64,000 bases of DNA from Gammaproteobacteria bacterium (GCA_021772985.1 JAJFKX010000019.1:62001-126000); one strand, 5' to 3'; counted from the first letter of the stretch, positions 26,529 to 35,905 are shown. Notes: generated by a model not told the origin, from the sequence alone. Program-made: numbers and translations.

Positions 26529-28829
26529 ATGCATAAGTCTCAAACAAATGGCCTACAGGAAACTTCTGGAAATTCCAGGCTGCAGGAATTTCAGCATGGA
26601 TTCGTTTTGGGTAATGCCTATGTCAAACCAGCAGACGGCACCGTAAGCAGCGACCATAAAACCATTCGACTGGAACCTAAAGTAATGGATGTTCTAGTGG
26701 TTTTGGCCTGTCATCACGGTGAAGTTGTATCCAGGCAATCATTACTCAATCTGGTCTGGGGTGAGGTTTTTGTTACTGATGATGTGCTGGCAAGGTGTAT
26801 ATATCAGCTAAGACATGAACTACCGGAAGTACTTGAGCCAAACTCAACTGAAAGCTTTATCAGCACACTGAGAAAGCGAGGCTATAAACTTAATACCCAC
26901 GCACATCCGGCTTTATCCCCCAACAAGCAAACAACTGATGCCAAGCCCGGGCATAGCTATCTGCCAATTGCATTGATTGTGTCTTTTTTGGCTATTCTGG
27001 TTGCAACAGGCTGGTGGTTTATGCATCGCCCGGCCTCGCTACCGGTAAATTCAATTGCAGTGTTGCCGTTTTCTAATATGACTGGGGAGGATAGCTATGA
27101 ATATCTTGCTGATGGCTTCAGCGAACAATTGTCACATGCTTTGGCCAATGTTCCTGACCTCAGGGTTGCGGCACGTACTTCGGCTTTCTATTTCAAGAAT
27201 CGTCAGGCGGAAATCCCATACATCGCAGAACAATTAAGTGTCGAATCATTACTGGAAGGCAGTGTCAGGCGCAACGGCGCACTACTGCGGGTAACTGTGC
27301 AATTGGTTCGTGACGATGGTTTTCACATATGGTCAGGAGAGTATGATCGGCCGCAATCGGATATCCTGAAATTACAAAGTGATATCGCGCAGGAAGTGCT
27401 GGTAGAGCTGGGCATGGCCGAAGCAGCCCAGCTGGATCGGTTACTTAACAATCCCACCTCAAATGCCGCAGCTTATGATTTGTATTTGCGTGGCCGTTTC
27501 CAATTAGAACAAAACCAGCCTGAATCCTACCCCCAGGCCATAAGCTTGTTTGAACAAGCTATTACGCTGGATGCTGGCTATGCACTTGCCTATACCGGCC
27601 TGGCAGATGCGTACAGTTTGCAGCTGGCCCGTGGTCAGCTTTCATTAACTGATATATCGGACAAAGTGGAAACTGCAATTACTCGAGCATTGCAATTGGA
27701 TGCTCAATTAGCCGAAGCTCATGCATCTCGTGGCCTGCAGTTATTTACCTTAAATCAGTATGCGGAAGCAGAGTCACATCTGCGGCAAGCCATCAGATTG
27801 AATCAAAACTATGTCCGCGCACATGTATGGCTGGGACTTGACCTGGTACTCCAGGATCGTTTTTCAGAAGCTATTGAAGCCTATTCCCAAGCGCAGTTAT
27901 TGGACCCACTAGATCCGAGCTTAAATCGGAACCTGGGGGCAAACTTAATGCTGGTCGGCAGGCCGGATGAGGGCTTCATTTATTTAAAACGAGCCCAGCA
28001 GATAGCACCGGAACATATAACAGCCTATCGCCTGTTGTCCTCTTGGAATGTTGTCTATGGCAGATTGGCCAAAGCTTTTGAGTGGGGTAATCTGGGCTTA
28101 CAACGCTTTCCCGACGACATCAATTTACTCACCAACATAGGCTCTGCACACGTCGCACTTGGTCAGTGGGAGGCTGCAGGTGAAGTGCTCAATCATGCTT
28201 ACCAATTAAATAGTGATGATCTGATCCTGTTAGATATCCTGTTTTACTTCTATTTAGCCAGAGGTGATCTTGCAGGACTTGATAACCTGCTTAACCAACA
28301 AGGAACAATCCATGAGTTGTTTGGAGAAGATGCACCTTTTGGAAAAGGCAGAATCGTATTGCGCTGGATGCTGATACGCCATTTACTCAATGGAACGCCA
28401 CAGCAAGCCATCGTTCTGGCCAATTCTCTTAACCACCAAAAAGACCTGCTATGTGGCTCATTTGGAGAACCAGGTGCAAGGCTGTACCTCGCTTATGCTC
28501 TTCGCTTAACCGGGGAAAACCAACAGGCCGAGACGTTATTGGCCGAGTGTGTTGAAGATATTAATAGAATTCGTGATTCTGGCGGAATTTATCCTCGCTC
28601 ACTGTACCGGATGGCGCTGACCTGGTCTTTGGCAGGTGACCAGCAACAAGCTGAGCAACTACTGAGTGAAGCAGTTGAGCTCGGCTGGCGAGCTTACCGG
28701 CAAGCGTGGAACGACCCCTTATGGGCTGATATCAAACTGCAGGAACCATTCCGATCAATCTTTAATGAAGTCCGCCAACAAGTTGAGCAGATCCCATTAT
28801 CAGAACCCACTGTTAGCGGCAAACAATAA
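26529..28829 (+). CDS. CadC-like membrane-bound transcriptional regulator with TPR sensor domain
   Basis: The 766-residue protein begins with an OmpR/CadC-type winged helix (about residues 28-120; LEPKVMDVLVVLACHHGEVVSRQSLLNLVWG, then RKRGYKL). One transmembrane helix follows (about 142-165). Next is a FlgO/TolB-N-like domain (NSIAVLPFSNMTGEDSYEYLADGFSEQL, 175-290) and a long TPR array (310-740). Such ToxR-like proteins bind DNA while anchored in the inner membrane and sense periplasmic signals. It ends 9 bp before the convergent gene of a secreted-protein cluster whose promoters carry TGATGA arrays, and it is the best candidate to bind them; that is inference. Confidence 0.82.
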   Translation: MHKSQTNGLQETSGNSRLQEFQHGFVLGNAYVKPADGTVSSDHKTIRLEPKVMDVLVVLACHHGEVVSRQSLLNLVWGEVFVTDDVLARCIYQLRHELPEVLEPNSTESFISTLRKRGYKLNTHAHPALSPNKQTTDAKPGHSYLPIALIVSFLAILVATGWWFMHRPASLPVNSIAVLPFSNMTGEDSYEYLADGFSEQLSHALANVPDLRVAARTSAFYFKNRQAEIPYIAEQLSVESLLEGSVRRNGALLRVTVQLVRDDGFHIWSGEYDRPQSDILKLQSDIAQEVLVELGMAEAAQLDRLLNNPTSNAAAYDLYLRGRFQLEQNQPESYPQAISLFEQAITLDAGYALAYTGLADAYSLQLARGQLSLTDISDKVETAITRALQLDAQLAEAHASRGLQLFTLNQYAEAESHLRQAIRLNQNYVRAHVWLGLDLVLQDRFSEAIEAYSQAQLLDPLDPSLNRNLGANLMLVGRPDEGFIYLKRAQQIAPEHITAYRLLSSWNVVYGRLAKAFEWGNLGLQRFPDDINLLTNIGSAHVALGQWEAAGEVLNHAYQLNSDDLILLDILFYFYLARGDLAGLDNLLNQQGTIHELFGEDAPFGKGRIVLRWMLIRHLLNGTPQQAIVLANSLNHQKDLLCGSFGEPGARLYLAYALRLTGENQQAETLLAECVEDINRIRDSGGIYPRSLYRMALTWSLAGDQQQAEQLLSEAVELGWRAYRQAWNDPLWADIKLQEPFRSIFNEVRQQVEQIPLSEPTVSGKQ

Positions 28830-28838
28830 GCCTGTCTT

Positions 28839-29720
28839 TTAAGGTGTGCTGTCAAACGACAGACACAAACCTTCACAAAAAGCGTCACCATCAAAACCAT
28901 CCTCGGTGATGGCCTCCAGCAGATACCTAAATGCGGCAATTCTGACCCTGCATAGCAAGTCTTCGTTATCATTATCCGCATCGCGCAGCTGAACTCTGGA
29001 TAAAAAGCAGATGTGTCCGGCGGTAGGTTGCATAAAAACCTGCCCTGGGTTACCGGTACCGTTTTCTGACTGTGCCAGGAATGTCCCTGCAAACTGAAAT
29101 GAGCGTAAACCAGTATCCGCATGGCACAGCGCAGTCCCATCTTCACGTATTTCCCGTATCCAGGTACCTGCCGGACAGGCTGCATTCACCACCAGACGTT
29201 GTATCGAACTGGAGTCGATGTCGTTTAGCGTCACATTCCCGTTACTTATCTCAAATGTCCCCACAGCATTAGACGCCAGGTCTTCATGGAGGACGTTATT
29301 GTCAATAATATTATTCCCGCCCACCCGATTGGGGGCAACACTAAAGGCTATAGACGTTCTGGGCTGTTGTGCTACTTTCAAGCGCGGTTGCAACAATGTG
29401 AAAACTGGTGCCCCAGTACGCCGGGTGCTGACTTCCAGCCATAATTCAGTATTATTAAAAACCACACTGCCAAACTCCAGATTCAAGCTGAACATCCCCT
29501 CATCAACCGGTGCCCCTGTCACCAACACTGAATCAGCCAAAGCATTTCCGCCTTGCTCGCCGGCATACAAATCCACAATGAAATCAACAGCATCATCAAC
29601 CGGCACACCATTTTCCAACAGTTCACCCTGATAAATGAATTCAGTTACCTGTCCTTGTGTTATCTCTGAATATAAACCAACTGAAAGCAAGCCAAACAAT
29701 ATTAATTTGATGTGATTCAT
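28839..29720 (-). CDS. Secreted protein of the 'FTYQGxL' family, paralogue 1
   Basis: The 293-residue exported protein has a signal peptide ending TQG. The shared N-terminal domain reads FIYQGELLENGVPVDDAVDFIVDLY, then LWLEVSTRRTGAPVFTLLQPRLKVAQQPRTSIA (about residues 25-125). A short region of SNG/NDI repeats and a C-terminal Cys-containing domain follow. Two paralogues lie upstream on the same strand. The ATG at 29720 is used because the signal peptide begins there and AGGCGG precedes it. The domain is common in exported proteins of gammaproteobacteria; its function is unknown to me. Last gene of a three-gene unit. Confidence 0.7.
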   Translation of the reverse strand: MNHIKLILFGLLSVGLYSEITQGQVTEFIYQGELLENGVPVDDAVDFIVDLYAGEQGGNALADSVLVTGAPVDEGMFSLNLEFGSVVFNNTELWLEVSTRRTGAPVFTLLQPRLKVAQQPRTSIAFSVAPNRVGGNNIIDNNVLHEDLASNAVGTFEISNGNVTLNDIDSSSIQRLVVNAACPAGTWIREIREDGTALCHADTGLRSFQFAGTFLAQSENGTGNPGQVFMQPTAGHICFLSRVQLRDADNDNEDLLCRVRIAAFRYLLEAITEDGFDGDAFCEGLCLSFDSTP

Positions 29721-29740
29721 AACACCGCCTAGTGTTCGCA

Positions 29741-30595
29741 TTAAGGGTCGAAACGTACGCATAGCGCACTGCAAAAAGCGTCAGAATCATTTTCAGAAGT
29801 TGCCTCCAATACCCAGATACTGCCTTGAATTCGCACTCTGCAGAAAGCATCTTCCGCCCCCCCATCCACATTTCTTAACTGCACACTGGATAGCATGCAG
29901 ATATGCCGGCTGGTGGAAAGCATACCAGTGATATCCACGGCGCCATTTTCCGCGCTGACGGTAAACGTACCTGCCTCTATAAAGGCGAAAATGCCAAGAT
30001 CCTCTTCACAGTTGACACTGCCATCGGCATTAACCTGCCGGATCCCAAAAAAGTTTGGGCAGGTGCCGGTAACGCGCCTTTGGATTTGACTGGTATTCAC
30101 ATCATTGCTGGTGATACTGCCGTCCAGAATATTAACCGAGCGCACCCCACCGGTAATGATTTTGGCCGAGTTAACCGAACCATTAGCAATGCTGGCTGAA
30201 TTGACACTGTTGAAGGCAGTATGCTCAGTGCGTGCGGCCCTGGGTGATTGCACCAATTGCTGGCGGGGACTCAACAAAGTGAAAGAACCATTACCGGACG
30301 CACGGACACGAATTTCCAACCACAGATCCTGATTATTCAAAATAGCGCTGGCAAAATCCAGATCCACATTAAAAATCCCCTGATCAAGATTGAGATCATT
30401 GACCAGCTCATCTGCTGCCAAAGGCGCACCACCACCTGGAACATTAAATATAGAAAATTGAAAATCGAATAGACCCTGGGCTGGAAAGCCACTTTGTAAT
30501 AGCCTGCCTTGATAGTTAAATGAGGTATCTTGCGCCACCAGTTCGACAGTTGAGAACAATATCAACAACCCAGCCAAACACATTTTATATTGCAT
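29741..30595 (-). CDS. Secreted protein of the 'FTYQGxL' family, paralogue 2
   Basis: The 284-residue exported protein starts behind a near-perfect AGGAGG site. The signal peptide ends VAQ, then FNYQGRLLQSGFPAQGLFDFQFSIF and LWLEIRVRASGNGSFTLLSPRQQLVQSPRAA. The middle contains short SxxIxxGSVNSAKI-type repeats like the stems of trimeric coiled or beta-helical fibres. The C-terminal 100 residues hold four cysteines. It lies 11 bp after the small secreted protein gene and 20 bp before paralogue 1, in one transcription unit. Confidence 0.7.
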   Translation of the reverse strand: MQYKMCLAGLLILFSTVELVAQDTSFNYQGRLLQSGFPAQGLFDFQFSIFNVPGGGAPLAADELVNDLNLDQGIFNVDLDFASAILNNQDLWLEIRVRASGNGSFTLLSPRQQLVQSPRAARTEHTAFNSVNSASIANGSVNSAKIITGGVRSVNILDGSITSNDVNTSQIQRRVTGTCPNFFGIRQVNADGSVNCEEDLGIFAFIEAGTFTVSAENGAVDITGMLSTSRHICMLSSVQLRNVDGGAEDAFCRVRIQGSIWVLEATSENDSDAFCSALCVRFDP

Positions 30596-30606
30596 GCTAT
30601 AACCTC

Positions 30607-30897
30607 CTAACCTTCGTAGCTGTCTTTAAAAAGAAAGTCGGAAGCAGCAGGCGTCCAAAAACCGCCGAATAGCTCAAATGCACCGCCTGAAGTAGTCCCG
30701 GTATCGGGCTGTCCAATACTGCCCTGAAGTTCAAATTCACCACCGCCTGAGGCGCCGCCCCCGGCATCAATGGTCGAACGTCGGATTTCAAAAGCACCAC
30801 CAGCCAGTTGTGCGGTTGCAACCGTCATACCAAATCCAAGACACATCAGGATGATCAATAATATGAGCACTTGTAAGCCGGGCTTTCCAATAATCAT
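30607..30897 (-). CDS. Small secreted protein with 'FELxGGFW' motif
   Basis: The protein is 96 residues with a signal peptide (LVLILLI..., ending ATAQ). The mature part is gly-rich and patterned: GGAFEIRRSTIDAGGGASGGGEFELQGSIGQPDTG, then GGAFELFGGFW, ending in the short tail FKDSYEG, a relative of the DGFE tails. This type of small protein is widespread in exported sets of gammaproteobacteria and of unknown role. ATG 30897 is preferred over an upstream start at 30939, because AGGAA precedes it. A TGATGA operator array begins 66 bp upstream. Confidence 0.6.
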   Translation of the reverse strand: MIIGKPGLQVLILLIILMCLGFGMTVATAQLAGGAFEIRRSTIDAGGGASGGGEFELQGSIGQPDTGTTSGGAFELFGGFWTPAASDFLFKDSYEG

Positions 30898-30962
30898 CAG
30901 CTTTCCTGCATATCTCCAACAACAGTCAAGCTTGAACATAGCAATTGCACTGGGGTGTTACC

Positions 30963-30990
30963 TGATGACAGGGTGATGAATTTCTGATGA
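30963..30990 (-). promoter_or_regulatory. Operator array 1: three TGATGA hexamers at 11-bp steps
   Basis: TGATGA begins at 30963, 30974 and 30985 (plus-strand reading), exactly 11 bp apart, with a conserved AATTTC spacer between the last two. It lies just upstream of the unit 30897-28839. The same array stands before the next two units leftward-facing in this cluster. Confidence 0.7.
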
Positions 30991-31086
30991 ATAATATTTA
31001 GCGCCATCGCTAGCCCCTCAAACCACAAAAGCACTTGTTCACCCACTGTATGTCTTTTTCTATCCGACGCCTGCTAAGCCTATTAT

Positions 31087-32061
31087 TCAAGGCGTTCGGA
31101 TAATCGGCAGGCAAATACCCCTGCAAGTAACATCCGCCGCTACAGCAGCTGCAGAGGTAATGGCTTGCAAAGTCCAATTGGCGTTATCGATAAACACCCT
31201 GCAGGTGCCCCCCTCGTTTTCAGCACCCACATCATTAAGGGTGACTTGCGAGAGCATGCATAAATGACTGGAAACCGGTTCCATTGTTTGATTGGCACTG
31301 CCGCCGTCAGATACTGTGGCCAGGAAAGAGTTACCCAGGCCAAAATCTGCAATTCCTTGGTCATCAGCTTCGCAAATGACTTGACCATCACTTAAAATTT
31401 CTCTTATTGATGAACCTACCGCACAGACCCCGATAACCCTTCGCTGTATTTCTGTGGAATTAATATCTTCTGCGTTGATGCTGTTGTTTTGAATTTTAGC
31501 CGACGCTACTGAATCAGCTCCAAGCTCGTTTGAGCCTACCGCCTCAAAGGCAATTTCACTCGCCCTGACCGCGTCTTCTGCAATTTCATCAACCCCGACC
31601 GCACCAATCGAGATATCAATATTGGTGATGGTCCGGTCGACAATACTGGCTGAATCAACCCCATCAATACCCACTGCGCGTGCAAGACTGGCACGTGGTG
31701 TTTGAGTTAATTGTTGACGTGGGCTGAGCAAAGTAAAGCTTGGCTGACCGGTCTGGCGAACCCGGATTTCCAACCATAATTCACCATCCATCAAGATCGC
31801 ATTACCAAAATTAAGCTCCGCATTAAAAATGCCATTGGTAACCATTTGGTTGGACAGGTTTTCATCACCCATGGTTACCCCACCTGTTGGTACATCAAAC
31901 AGTGAAAACTGAAAATCAAAGGAGCCATTCGCCGGCAGACCGCTCTCCAGCAATTCACCCTGGTAGGTAAACAAATCATCTTGAGCGATAACCACACATG
32001 CATAACTCAACAACAATAAAGTTATGCATTGCAGGCTTATATCCCGATAGGTAATAGTCAT
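31087..32061 (-). CDS. Secreted protein of the 'FTYQGxL' family, paralogue 3
   Basis: The 324-residue exported protein has a signal peptide ending VIAQ. It continues FTYQGELLESGLPANGSFDFQFSLF and LWLEIRVRQTGQPSFTLLSPRQQLTQTPRASLA. The middle region consists of short repeats (AVGVDEIAEDAVRASEIAFEAVGSNEL) like a fibre stem, and it ends in a Cys-containing domain (residues about 215-320). It is its own transcription unit with an operator array 56 bp before ATG 32061. An in-frame GTG at 32088 is a less likely start. Confidence 0.7.
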   Translation of the reverse strand: MTITYRDISLQCITLLLLSYACVVIAQDDLFTYQGELLESGLPANGSFDFQFSLFDVPTGGVTMGDENLSNQMVTNGIFNAELNFGNAILMDGELWLEIRVRQTGQPSFTLLSPRQQLTQTPRASLARAVGIDGVDSASIVDRTITNIDISIGAVGVDEIAEDAVRASEIAFEAVGSNELGADSVASAKIQNNSINAEDINSTEIQRRVIGVCAVGSSIREILSDGQVICEADDQGIADFGLGNSFLATVSDGGSANQTMEPVSSHLCMLSQVTLNDVGAENEGGTCRVFIDNANWTLQAITSAAAVAADVTCRGICLPIIRTP

Positions 32062-32116
32062 CAGCACTGTTCCAGACGGATTACACACAACGTAGCAACT
32101 ACATCAAACAAAAGCC

Positions 32117-32144
32117 TGATGACAGCATGATGAAATTCTGATGA
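32117..32144 (-). promoter_or_regulatory. Operator array 2: three TGATGA hexamers at 11-bp steps
   Basis: TGATGA begins at 32117, 32128 and 32139. Spacing, and the ATTC linker between the last two, match arrays 1 and 3. It lies directly upstream of paralogue 3. Confidence 0.7.
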
Positions 32145-32174
32145 CTGTTATGAATACCAAATCACGAGCAGTTG

Positions 32175-33569
32175 TTAAAGTTCACAACCCGCAGCACCTT
32201 CAAAATCATCGGCATGCAGAATATCGCCACAGCGATAAACATACGCTGCCCCCTGGGTGGTATTACCATCGGGGTCGACAAACGGTGTGCCTATCAAAGC
32301 AACCAATTGTGATAACGCCACACTGTGACCGAAGTTATCAAACGCCATACCATCGGATGCGACCAGCTTTTGGCGTTGCACCCAGATACCTGGGCTTTCC
32401 CGGGTGAAAAAGTAGGCCGCGCCCTGATCAAGGTTATCGGCAGAATTGGAGCCAGGTGAACCGACCAGCGCAGTGTCACCCGATAACGCCACGCTATGGC
32501 CAAATTTATCCACGATGTCTCCATCCTGGGTGACCAACTTGCCAGCTGGATTCCAAACCACTTCAACCGGGCTGATCGTCTCACGCTCGAACACATACAC
32601 CGCACCACCACGTGATTGCTGATGGTCCTGTGAGCGGGCTAGGATTCGGGTGCCGGCAATCACTACACCGGGAAATCCAAACCCGAGACTATCCGACGTG
32701 CTGGCATCAGCTGCGATCAGCTTAGCTTGCCAGAACCACAATCCACTGGCGGGATCAAGCTGAAACACATACACGGCGCCCTGATCCTGAAAGAAAACAT
32801 CTGCACGAAAAGCACCCACCGCAACAATACCGCCTGAAACCGAAATGCTGGAACCGAAAAAATCATTCGCTACGCCATCCGGGGCTGTCAGTTTTGCCTC
32901 CTGCACCCACGCGCCGGTCGGTACAAACCGCCGATAAATATAAGCAGCTCCCCTTAATACCTGATTGTTAACAGTGACCAGGTCGGTACTCACGGCTATC
33001 ACATCACCATCAATGGACACAAACTTGCCAAATTCATCGTTTGCGGCACCATCAACGGCCACCAGTTTGTCTTTTTGACTCCATACGCCAGTGATCGGAT
33101 TGCGAACAAACACATACGCTGCGCCTTGCCTGGCATTCATCGCTACGCTAGTGCGTGGCGCACCAATCACAGCAGTATTGCCGCTGATGGCCACACTGGC
33201 GCCAAAACCTAAAGCATCATCCGCGCTCAAAGTGACAAGTTCATTCCAGATGCCAGATGGGAGATCATACTCAAACACCAATGCAGCCCCGGGCCGAGCA
33301 GGACCAACGAGTGCGGTTTCAGCGCCAATCAAGGCGATGTTACCAGCAATGGCAACACTGAATCCAAGTGCATCTCCGGTAGTTCCATCAGCAGCCAGCA
33401 GACGTTGCTCGTCAACAAAAAGTTCATCACCAGCATATGCAAAACTTATCAGCGGCATCATTGCTGCGATTGCACAACACAACCCAACCGGTGCAGACAA
33501 ATACCTGTTAAGCCAGTCAAGGTAACCATTCACCCAGTTTCTTTTTGAAGTCACATCCTTTGAACTCAT
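32175..33569 (-). CDS. Secreted FG-GAP (integrin-like beta-propeller) protein
   Basis: The 464-residue exported protein has a signal peptide ending FAYA. It carries about seven repeats of the FG-GAP type with DxFGxSVAxSGxxxxVGAP blocks (for example GFGASVAISGNTAVIGAPR, FFGSSISVSGGIVAVGAF, KFGHSVALSGDTALVGSPG), each followed by GAAYVF. This predicts a seven-bladed beta-propeller covering residues 60-445. The end, ILHADDFEGAAGCEL, includes a DDFE tail. Such proteins bind partners or surfaces; the ligand is unknown. It is the last of the three units with a TGATGA array. Confidence 0.8.
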   Translation of the reverse strand: MSSKDVTSKRNWVNGYLDWLNRYLSAPVGLCCAIAAMMPLISFAYAGDELFVDEQRLLAADGTTGDALGFSVAIAGNIALIGAETALVGPARPGAALVFEYDLPSGIWNELVTLSADDALGFGASVAISGNTAVIGAPRTSVAMNARQGAAYVFVRNPITGVWSQKDKLVAVDGAANDEFGKFVSIDGDVIAVSTDLVTVNNQVLRGAAYIYRRFVPTGAWVQEAKLTAPDGVANDFFGSSISVSGGIVAVGAFRADVFFQDQGAVYVFQLDPASGLWFWQAKLIAADASTSDSLGFGFPGVVIAGTRILARSQDHQQSRGGAVYVFERETISPVEVVWNPAGKLVTQDGDIVDKFGHSVALSGDTALVGSPGSNSADNLDQGAAYFFTRESPGIWVQRQKLVASDGMAFDNFGHSVALSQLVALIGTPFVDPDGNTTQGAAYVYRCGDILHADDFEGAAGCEL

Positions 33570-33637
33570 GCCGACACCTGCTTGCAGATTAATGATCTTG
33601 ATTAATACAAAGCTAGCAGAGTGCCTATGAGGTTATC

Positions 33638-33676
33638 TGATCAGAACCTGATGACTGGATGATGAATTTCTGATGA
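33638..33676 (-). promoter_or_regulatory. Operator array 3: three TGATGA hexamers plus one degenerate copy
   Basis: TGATGA begins at 33649, 33660 and 33671, and a TGATCA at 33638 continues the 11-bp phase. It lies 80 bp upstream of the FG-GAP gene start. Core and spacing match arrays 1 and 2. Confidence 0.7.
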
Positions 33677-33855
33677 CGTTTAATTGAGGGTGTTTTGTCC
33701 GCCTTGCCAGATATTAGCTGCTACTGTTACGATTCAGGTATTGCATAACACAATGAAACGTGAATAAGGGTTTTATTTAGGCGCGATAACAGCGTTCAAA
33801 TCAACTTCTGATTGGACCTGTTCTCAACAGACTAATATCATTAGCACCATTCACG

Positions 33856-34461
33856 ATGAATACCCGCATTTGGTCAACTATGATGAGAACATCAATGCAC
33901 CAGCATCGCTTAGGTTTTTTACTTGCAGGCTTTTTTACTTGCCTGATCTGTCAGTCTGCTGTTGCCTACAACACCACTGTGTATACCGTCACGGTCAAAA
34001 ACAACTCTGAATTTATGATCCGCATGCAACTGGGTGATGGGGTAGGCTCCAGCGAAGGACAGTGTGTCAATGCCAATACCAGCAAGCTGCAAAATGTCAG
34101 TATTGAAAGTGGTAAGGCATTTACCTATAGCATGGCTTTCAAGGGTGGCGATCAGTTTTATTTGCCGGACGGCAATGATGGTTCATATGGTGTCCCGTTA
34201 GGCTGCACCAAAGGTTCAAAAAATACCGAAACCAGTATCACCTTTGATTATTATGTGAATACATCAACCAACGCGTTTGGTCATGTGTTGTTAGAAGATT
34301 ATTCAGACTCAGGGGATTTGATGCGCTGTTCAGCAACCACCAATGGCTTGAATCACGGCTATGCCACGCCCGGAATACTGGTGATGGGCTGCAGTGCTGA
34401 TGCCGGCAGTGAAGATAAACAAACTGTGACTATTTATATCAACAAATTACCACCCCATTAG
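33856..34461 (+). CDS. Secreted hypothetical protein
   Basis: The 201-residue protein has a signal peptide ending AVAYN (near residue 38). The start may be the internal ATG at 33895. The mature part begins TVYTVTVKNNSEFMIRMQLGDGVGSSEGQCVN. It looks like an all-beta fold with two Cys pairs and resembles secreted beta-sandwich proteins, but I recognise no family. It is followed 11 bp later by another exported-protein gene, so the two may act together. Confidence 0.55.
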   Translation: MNTRIWSTMMRTSMHQHRLGFLLAGFFTCLICQSAVAYNTTVYTVTVKNNSEFMIRMQLGDGVGSSEGQCVNANTSKLQNVSIESGKAFTYSMAFKGGDQFYLPDGNDGSYGVPLGCTKGSKNTETSITFDYYVNTSTNAFGHVLLEDYSDSGDLMRCSATTNGLNHGYATPGILVMGCSADAGSEDKQTVTIYINKLPPH

Positions 34462-34472
34462 AGGGCATTAGA

Positions 34473-35063
34473 ATGAATATCAAATCAGCACTTTTTCTAC
34501 TGCTTGCAACCATTTTTACCAGTGACAGCATCGCTGACCAGAATTTTCAGCTGTGCTTAAACCCGGACTATGCCAAAGACTTAACGCTGGAATATAACTC
34601 GGATAAATCAGGCTGTGTAGTTGATGACCATACCCGTAATAGTTTTTCGCATGCCAACAGCCAGTTAAAACAAGTCCAGAACGCTAAAGCCAATGACACT
34701 CTACCTGCTGATGCGCTGGGTCACGGTGCCGGTATCTTTATTATCCCAGGCAGTAATTACATTCCATACACGGTGGTATTCGAAAGTGCACATAAAGTGC
34801 TGGGTATTGTGGCGCATGGCAATTGCAATATCCGCAGCGAGCGTTCTGAGATGGTCACCGTTGATGTACACAAAAATGGCCGGCAGGTCAGTTCTTTTGC
34901 CTGTTATCACCCGGATGACCTTGATAACACTTATTGCCAGCAAACCGTCGACTCGGATTCAATTGGCATCGCTTTTGGAACAGTAAAAACAAAAGATATT
35001 TGCAGCCAAAACGATGATCTGGATGCCACTATAGAAGTACTTATCTACAACATCAGCAACTAA
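34473..35063 (+). CDS. Secreted hypothetical protein, partner of the upstream gene
   Basis: The 196-residue protein has a signal peptide ending SIA and a GAGGG ribosome-binding site before the ATG. The mature protein is all-beta in appearance with several cysteines (LCLNPDYAKDLTLEYNSDKSGC, GNCNIRSERSEMVTV, FACYHPDD, CSQNDD). Family not recognised. Adjacent placement and shared general features (size, Cys, beta pattern) suggest a functional pair of periplasmic or secreted proteins. Confidence 0.55.
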   Translation: MNIKSALFLLLATIFTSDSIADQNFQLCLNPDYAKDLTLEYNSDKSGCVVDDHTRNSFSHANSQLKQVQNAKANDTLPADALGHGAGIFIIPGSNYIPYTVVFESAHKVLGIVAHGNCNIRSERSEMVTVDVHKNGRQVSSFACYHPDDLDNTYCQQTVDSDSIGIAFGTVKTKDICSQNDDLDATIEVLIYNISN

Positions 35064-35133
35064 ATTTTTAGAGTGCTATTCGTTATCGGCTACTGGGTAA
35101 TTTCAATTAATTCAAACAGGCTATCGCTATCTA

Positions 35134-35784
35134 ATGCACCCGCAACAACCATTACCTGAACAACCTCAAGCACCCGGCGTTAATCAGCCAAGTGGTAAAC
35201 GTTTTTCCCGCTTACTGTTTGAAACCCTGTTTCTATTGAGCGGTATTTTATTTGCCTTTTGGCTCAGTGAATGGGATGAACAACGCAAGCTTGAGCAGCG
35301 TACCGAAGTAGCAATGCAGCACGTGATACGTGAACTCAACGCCAACTACCAACTGCTGACCAACGATTATGTCCCGCGCCATAAGGCTATTCTTGAACAC
35401 CTGGATCAAACCATAACTGCGTTATCCAATCCGGGCTCAGACGTTCCAGAGGGTGGCTATTTTGATCGTGCCATTATGCAACACTCACTACAAAACTCGG
35501 CCTGGCGACTGGCGATGGAATCCGGCTATTTACTGCACGTGGATTTTGGCCAGGCATCCGACATCGCTGCGCTTTACTCACTGCAGACTCTAGGTGTGGA
35601 AAGTTCTCTGCACGCTATTATTGATATTATTCGTCAACCGGAAACTGTGCTGACACCAATCAACCTGGATACCTGCCGTCTGATACAGGCAGCATTAAAT
35701 GAACTGCTATCACAAGAGGATTATCTGGCACAGAATTATCAGCAAGTACTCAAAGCATTGGAATTACCCGGCCCCAAAAACTGA
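35134..35784 (+). CDS. Single-pass membrane protein (DUF6090-like)
   Basis: The 216-residue protein has a proline-rich cytoplasmic N-terminus, one transmembrane helix (LLFETLFLLSGILFAFWLSEW, about residues 27-47), and a helical C-terminal domain (WDEQRKLEQRTEVAMQHVIRELNANY, then IIDIIRQPE, LIQAALNELL). The helix followed by W-D-E-x-R resembles the DUF6090 layout. It converges with the first RHS gene across a hairpin. A decayed copy of its C-terminal half lies in the same position beside the second RHS gene, so the arrangement was duplicated as a unit. Confidence 0.55.
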   Translation: MHPQQPLPEQPQAPGVNQPSGKRFSRLLFETLFLLSGILFAFWLSEWDEQRKLEQRTEVAMQHVIRELNANYQLLTNDYVPRHKAILEHLDQTITALSNPGSDVPEGGYFDRAIMQHSLQNSAWRLAMESGYLLHVDFGQASDIAALYSLQTLGVESSLHAIIDIIRQPETVLTPINLDTCRLIQAALNELLSQEDYLAQNYQQVLKALELPGPKN

Positions 35785-35854
35785 GATCACCTGGTTGTAT
35801 CAGTTGAGCCGACCGTTGGTCTCTATAATATTAGGTATCTAGGTTCAGTTTAAG

Positions 35855-35905
35855 TTTATTGAGTATCCTTGGCGATTAATTATCACCAAGGATACTCTCA
35901 ATAAA
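35855..35905. terminator. Long hairpin between membrane-protein and RHS 1 genes
   Basis: The arms are 35855-35872 and 35886-35905, giving a 12-bp perfect inner stem, a 2-nt bulge and an 8-bp outer stem. It stands 70 bp after the plus-strand gene and 54 bp after the minus-strand RHS stop, as a shared terminator would. A related hairpin with the same ATCCTTGGCGATTAAT core is found beside RHS 2. Confidence 0.6.

Noticed and set aside
30607-30939. Longer start of the small secreted protein at 30939
   Set aside because: The start at 30897 has a better ribosome-binding site and begins the signal peptide directly.
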